Of a stretch of DNA of 25,274 nt, positions 22,076 to 25,274 are shown in pieces (within the stretch, counting starts at the first letter, position 1; the number at the start of each line of letters is the position of its first letter). The position numbers and the translations under genes were made by a program. Under the pieces are notes generated by a model. The model saw only the letters and a program-made list of their open reading frames with translations. It did no database searches and was not told the origin of the DNA. Origin of the DNA: Candidatus Methanoplasma sp. (lineage in GTDB: Archaea; Thermoplasmatota; Thermoplasmata; Methanomassiliicoccales; Methanomethylophilaceae); contig JAIRQG010000149.1 of NCBI GenBank assembly GCA_031256615.1, positions 1-25,274 on the forward strand, given 5' to 3'.

Positions 22076-23322
22076 ACAGAGGAACATCTCAGTGCAATTA
22101 TCAGGAAATGAGAAAACTCACACCCGGCGGAGTATCCAGCCCTGTCAGGGCCTTTGAACCTCATCCTATTTTCATCAAAGAAGGAAAAGGATGCATGATG
22201 ACCGATGTTGACGGAAACGAGTATGTGGATCTATGCATGGCATACGGGCCGCTGATACTCGGCCATTCCCATCCGTCCGTCGTGTCGGTGCTGGAACGAC
22301 AGATCGGCAAAGGGACGGTCTTCGGCGCACCCTCTCCCGAAGAGAAGGACCTGATCGCAGAGATATCCAAAAGGGTCCCCTGCGCAGAGATGGTGCGTCT
22401 CGTCAACTCCGGGACCGAGGCCACGATGCACTCCATACGCCTTGCGAGAGGGTACACGGGCAAACGCGGCATCATAAAGATGAACGGGGGGTTCCACGGA
22501 TCGCACGATGCGGTCCTGTCGGACAGTTCGCAGCCTCCGAAAAAGAACGGGATACTTCGAGAGACGGCGTCCTTCACGCACGTTGTCGAATACAACTCCG
22601 AAGAACAGCTGGCATCTGTCCTGGAAAAGAACGATGACGTAGCAGCCGTGATAATGGAGCCTGTGCTGGGCAATGTGGGAGTGGTCGCGCCGAAGAAGGA
22701 TTATCTTGAAAATGTCAGGAAGATGACCCGGGAGAAAGAAGTATTGCTGATATTCGATGAGGTGATAACAGGATTCAGATTATCATCCGGAGGAGCACAG
22801 AAATTCTACAATGTGATCCCGGACATATGCACAATGGGCAAGATCATGGGCGGCGGCCTTCCGGCAGGAGCGTTGGCAGGACGCAAAGACATAATGCAGA
22901 ATCTTGCTCCGGAAGGGCCTGTGTATCAGGCGGGCACGTTCTCCGGCAATCCGATGACGGCAGCCGCAGGAACGGCGGCGCTGAGAGAGATGACGGAAGA
23001 AAGATACACCGCGCTGAATAAAATGAGCTCGGAACTCATATCTTCCGTTTCGGATTCTCTGGAGGATAACAGGATATCCGCCGCACTGAATGCGGCAGGA
23101 TCGATGTTCCAGATATTCTTTGATGTAAGCGCCGTGAACAACGGAACGGATGCGCAGAAATGCAATAGGGGAAAATATACAGACCTTTTCAGACGCATGC
23201 TTGACTCCGGAGTATACATGCCGCCGGCGGCTCTTGAGGTAAACTTTATGTCAACGGAGCACAGGTTGAAACTTCAAAAATTATCAGAGGAATTTGACAA
23301 AAACCTAAGGTGCATAGTATGA
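22072..23322 (+). CDS. hemL: Glutamate-1-semialdehyde 2,1-aminomutase
   Basis: PLP enzyme that moves the amino group of glutamate-1-semialdehyde to give 5-aminolevulinate, acting between HemA and HemB. 416 residues. The PLP lysine is K257 in TMGKIMGGGLPAGALAG. Upstream are the cofactor-binding segments VNSGTEATMHSIRLAR (112-127), NGGFHGSHD (138-146) and FDEVITGFR (228-236), all specific for the GSAM group of class III aminotransferases. The N-terminus has LTPGGVSSPVRAF, the usual GSAM signature. ATG at 22072 overlaps the hemB stop; a frame extension back to 21961 lies within hemB and is not used. Confidence 0.97.
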   Translation: MNRGTSQCNYQEMRKLTPGGVSSPVRAFEPHPIFIKEGKGCMMTDVDGNEYVDLCMAYGPLILGHSHPSVVSVLERQIGKGTVFGAPSPEEKDLIAEISKRVPCAEMVRLVNSGTEATMHSIRLARGYTGKRGIIKMNGGFHGSHDAVLSDSSQPPKKNGILRETASFTHVVEYNSEEQLASVLEKNDDVAAVIMEPVLGNVGVVAPKKDYLENVRKMTREKEVLLIFDEVITGFRLSSGGAQKFYNVIPDICTMGKIMGGGLPAGALAGRKDIMQNLAPEGPVYQAGTFSGNPMTAAAGTAALREMTEERYTALNKMSSELISSVSDSLEDNRISAALNAAGSMFQIFFDVSAVNNGTDAQKCNRGKYTDLFRRMLDSGVYMPPAALEVNFMSTEHRLKLQKLSEEFDKNLRCIV

Positions 23323-24179
23323 TCATCGGCACAAGGGACAGCAGGCTGGCGCTTGCTCAAACAGACCTATTCGTCAAAACGGCTGCCGCGCACGTCCGTA
23401 CGGAAATGAAGATAAAGAAAATAAAGACCGCAGGGGATACAGATCAGATATCCGACCTGAAAGACATGGGAGGGTACGGAGCTTTTGTCAGGGAATTGGA
23501 CAGTGCCTTGATGGCAAGAGAGATAGACGTATCCGTGAACTCCATGAAAGATGTGCCAGTTCTCAGAGATCCCGGAATAATGATAGGTGCGGTCCTTCCG
23601 AGGGCTCCCTGCGAGGACGTGATCCTTCCCACCAAGCTTGACAAGCTTCCTTTCGGAGCGGTTGTAGGGTCATCATCGGTCAGAAGGTCCGTGATCATAA
23701 ACCACATGCGCCCGGACATTGAGGTCAGAGGATTGCGCGGAAACATTGACACAAGACTCAGGAAGCTCGACAGCGGCGAATATGACGCGATCATCCTGGC
23801 AAAGGCCGGGCTTGAACGCCTGAATATCAGGAGGGAGATGCACACCCTCGATATGGATATGTTCGTACCCGCTCCGGCACAGGGCGCGATAGCGGTTGCC
23901 TGCAGGTCGTCCGATACAGAGACAATAGAGGTCCTCAAAAAGATCGACGACATCGACACAAGGATAGAAACACAGGCAGAGCGCGCCATAATGAAGATAA
24001 TGGGCGGCATATGCTCGTCGCCGATCGGCATAAACGCAAAAAGAGAGAAGGACGAACTGAGGATAAGGGCGATCTTCTTCGACGGGACTGTACTCAGGAA
24101 ATGCGACACCGTGATACCTGCAGACCATACTGTCTCCGACCTGGAAAAGATCGCCGCGGAACTGAAAGGGGTCTTATGA
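23319..24179 (+). CDS. hemC: Hydroxymethylbilane synthase (porphobilinogen deaminase)
   Basis: Polymerises four porphobilinogens into hydroxymethylbilane. 286 residues. The dipyrromethane cofactor attachment Cys is C232 in GGICSSPIG. Arginines and loops of the active site are seen in IGTRDSRLALAQT, DVSVNSMKDVP, GSSSVRRSV and VRGLRGNIDTRLRKL. The FVPAPAQGAIAVACR segment is standard. ATG at 23319 overlaps the hemL TGA (ATGA). It ends in TGA overlapping the start of cobA. Confidence 0.97.
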   Translation: MIIGTRDSRLALAQTDLFVKTAAAHVRTEMKIKKIKTAGDTDQISDLKDMGGYGAFVRELDSALMAREIDVSVNSMKDVPVLRDPGIMIGAVLPRAPCEDVILPTKLDKLPFGAVVGSSSVRRSVIINHMRPDIEVRGLRGNIDTRLRKLDSGEYDAIILAKAGLERLNIRREMHTLDMDMFVPAPAQGAIAVACRSSDTETIEVLKKIDDIDTRIETQAERAIMKIMGGICSSPIGINAKREKDELRIRAIFFDGTVLRKCDTVIPADHTVSDLEKIAAELKGVL

Positions 24180-24916
24180 TGAAAGGCAAGGTATATTTGG
24201 TAGGGGCGGGGCCCGGCGATACAGATCTGATAACCGTAAGAGGCCTGAACCTCCTGAGGACAGCTGACGTTGTGGTACATGATGCGCTGATTGACAGATC
24301 GATACTGATTGAATGCGGAAATGCGGAGATGATAGACGCAGGCAAGCGCGGCGGAGACCACACAATGAGCCAGAGCGAGATAAACAGCACTCTGGTAGAG
24401 CTCGCGAAAAAAGGCAATACCGTCGTCCGCCTGAAAGGAGGAGACCCGTTCCTTTTCGGAAGGGGGGCGGAAGAGGCTGCTGAACTCAGAAAAGCGGGGA
24501 TAGAAGTGCATGTGGTCCCGGGGGTGTCATCATCGATATCCGTGCCGGAACTCGCGGGAATACCGCTGACGCACAGAGACCATGCGCCCATGGTAACCAT
24601 CGTAACAGGTCATGAGAGATCGGACAGGGACGGCGACAGAGTGGACTGGAGAAAGTTAGCCTCGACGGGAGGAACGATAGTCATACTGATGGGCATGAGC
24701 AATTCAGAGTACATATCCAAAGAACTCATCGAGGGAGGAATGGACCCGGAGACTCCCGCAGCAGTGAATATTCGGGATAAGGGAAAGCAGAAAACGGAAA
24801 CAGCATCGCTGAGTTCGTTGTCCTCAATGATATCAGAAAAGAAACTGAAAGCGCCGGGCGTGATCGTCATCGGCGGGGTAGTAAAGGAAAGAGGTACTTT
24901 GGGGGACCTCTATTGA
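24176..24916 (+). CDS. cobA: Uroporphyrinogen-III C-methyltransferase (SUMT)
   Basis: SAM-dependent enzyme that methylates uroporphyrinogen III at C2 and C7 to give precorrin-2, substrate of SirC. 246 residues, a single SUMT domain without the CysG dehydrogenase half or a fused HemD. Markers are GKVYLVGAGPGDTDLITVRG at the N-terminus, VVVHDALID, VVRLKGGDPFLFGRGAEEA at about 83-101, VVPGVSSSISVPELAGIPLTHR-like segment at about 113-134 and a TGHE motif. ATG at 24176 overlaps the hemC stop; a second ATG at 24179 is equally possible and changes one residue. Its TGA overlaps the next start. Confidence 0.97.
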   Translation: MMKGKVYLVGAGPGDTDLITVRGLNLLRTADVVVHDALIDRSILIECGNAEMIDAGKRGGDHTMSQSEINSTLVELAKKGNTVVRLKGGDPFLFGRGAEEAAELRKAGIEVHVVPGVSSSISVPELAGIPLTHRDHAPMVTIVTGHERSDRDGDRVDWRKLASTGGTIVILMGMSNSEYISKELIEGGMDPETPAAVNIRDKGKQKTETASLSSLSSMISEKKLKAPGVIVIGGVVKERGTLGDLY

Positions 24917-25274
24917 CGGTCATTGCGTTCACAAGGCCTGAAAGAAGGCTGCTGCAATCGGTATCCGCCGCAGAGGCTGCGGGATTCACGGTCATGGCGG
25001 CGCCGTCCCTTGAGATAATACCCTGCAGCATTCAGGATATGGAAAGTCTGTTCCGAACGATAAGGAACGGCGATGTTGTTATTTTCACTTCGGCCACATC
25101 GGCCGAGGAATGCGGAAGATCTCCTTTGTTCAAAGGTTCAATGGAAGGCGCGCATATAATCTCCATTGGACCGGGGACCGCAGAGGCCTTAGAACGACTG
25201 GGAGTTGCTACGGACGTTATGCCGTCGGAATACAGTTCAGAAGGCATAGTGGAGCGCCTGCGCGATACGGTAGC
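24913..25274 (+). CDS. hemD: Uroporphyrinogen-III synthase, N-terminal part (runs off the window)
   Basis: From the TTG at 24913, overlapping the cobA TGA, a frame stays open for 120 codons to the right edge. It begins MTVIAFTRPERRLLQSVSAA and continues through a HemD-like alternation: a strand AAPSLEIIPC, then GDVVIFTSATSAEECGR (the conserved (F)TSxxxA-type segment near residue 58-66), then IISIGPGTAEALERLG (the xxIGxxTAxAL motif of uroporphyrinogen-III synthases) and YSSEGIVERL (the SEGLxxxL motif). HemD cyclises hydroxymethylbilane with ring-D inversion, exactly the step between the neighbouring HemC and CobA. TTG is the only start that fits the tight operon spacing. The C-terminal half lies outside. 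Confidence 0.9.
   Translation, partial: MTVIAFTRPERRLLQSVSAAEAAGFTVMAAPSLEIIPCSIQDMESLFRTIRNGDVVIFTSATSAEECGRSPLFKGSMEGAHIISIGPGTAEALERLGVATDVMPSEYSSEGIVERLRDTV

Noticed and set aside
23444..24511. A 355-residue minus-strand frame opposite hemC and cobA
   Set aside because: It spans two well-identified plus-strand genes and shows no domain, signal or plausible start context.
1..25274. CRISPR arrays, insertion sequences or prophage genes
   Set aside because: No regularly spaced repeats, transposase or integrase motifs, or terminal inverted repeats with target duplications were seen. The accessory patch 6092-7674 has no mobility gene of its own.

Overview
The window is archaeal and most probably comes from a methanogen of the order Methanomassiliicoccales (Thermoplasmatota). 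Three things point there. It carries a type V archaeal fructose-1,6-bisphosphate aldolase/phosphatase and a short archaeal triosephosphate isomerase. It carries a full pathway towards sirohydrochlorin, cobalamin and possibly F430. None of the 23 gene ends I could read uses TAG (16 TGA, 7 TAA), as expected where TAG is given over to pyrrolysine. The large adhesin-like protein with Pmp-type beta-helix repeats and Listeria-Bacteroides repeats fits a gut or other host/anaerobic-digester relative. The taxonomic call is inference from content only.

Layout. 1-125 (minus): first 42 codons of an aspartyl-tRNA synthetase, running off the left edge. 282-3953 (minus): a 1223-residue membrane-anchored surface protein with an oddly damaged-looking N-terminus. 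4216-6034 (plus): overlapping fbp and tpiA, a gluconeogenic pair. 6092-7674: an AT-richer accessory patch with an orphan Doc/Fic protein (plus) and, on the minus strand, a ClpP/SppA-like serine protease overlapping a 59-residue small gene. 7869-9869 (plus): a secreted phospholipase D-like protein with a lamin-tail domain, split by one in-frame TAA. 9869-10642: a GNAT acetyltransferase (plus) and a MazG-like pyrophosphohydrolase (minus).

From 10901 to the right edge every gene is on the plus strand and nearly all serve metal-tetrapyrrole synthesis: cobalt ECF transporter (CbiM-CbiN fusion, CbiQ, CbiO), a carbon-nitrogen hydrolase, CbiL, CbiH, a double-domain CbiX-type chelatase, a P1B-type metal ATPase, then sirC-hemA-hemB-hemL-hemC-cobA-hemD. 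The last seven genes take glutamyl-tRNA to uroporphyrinogen III, precorrin-2 and sirohydrochlorin; the chelatase inserts Co (or Ni), and CbiL/CbiH begin the corrin branch. Most junctions are ATGA or 1-4 base overlaps.

The most interesting signal is not a gene. A 19-bp palindrome, ATTGGAT-N5-ATCCAAT, occurs twice before cbiM (10760, 10840) and twice before sirC (19175, 19220), with a weaker copy before cbiL (14768). This looks like a shared operator tying metal uptake, corrin synthesis and tetrapyrrole supply into one regulon; its regulator is not in the window.
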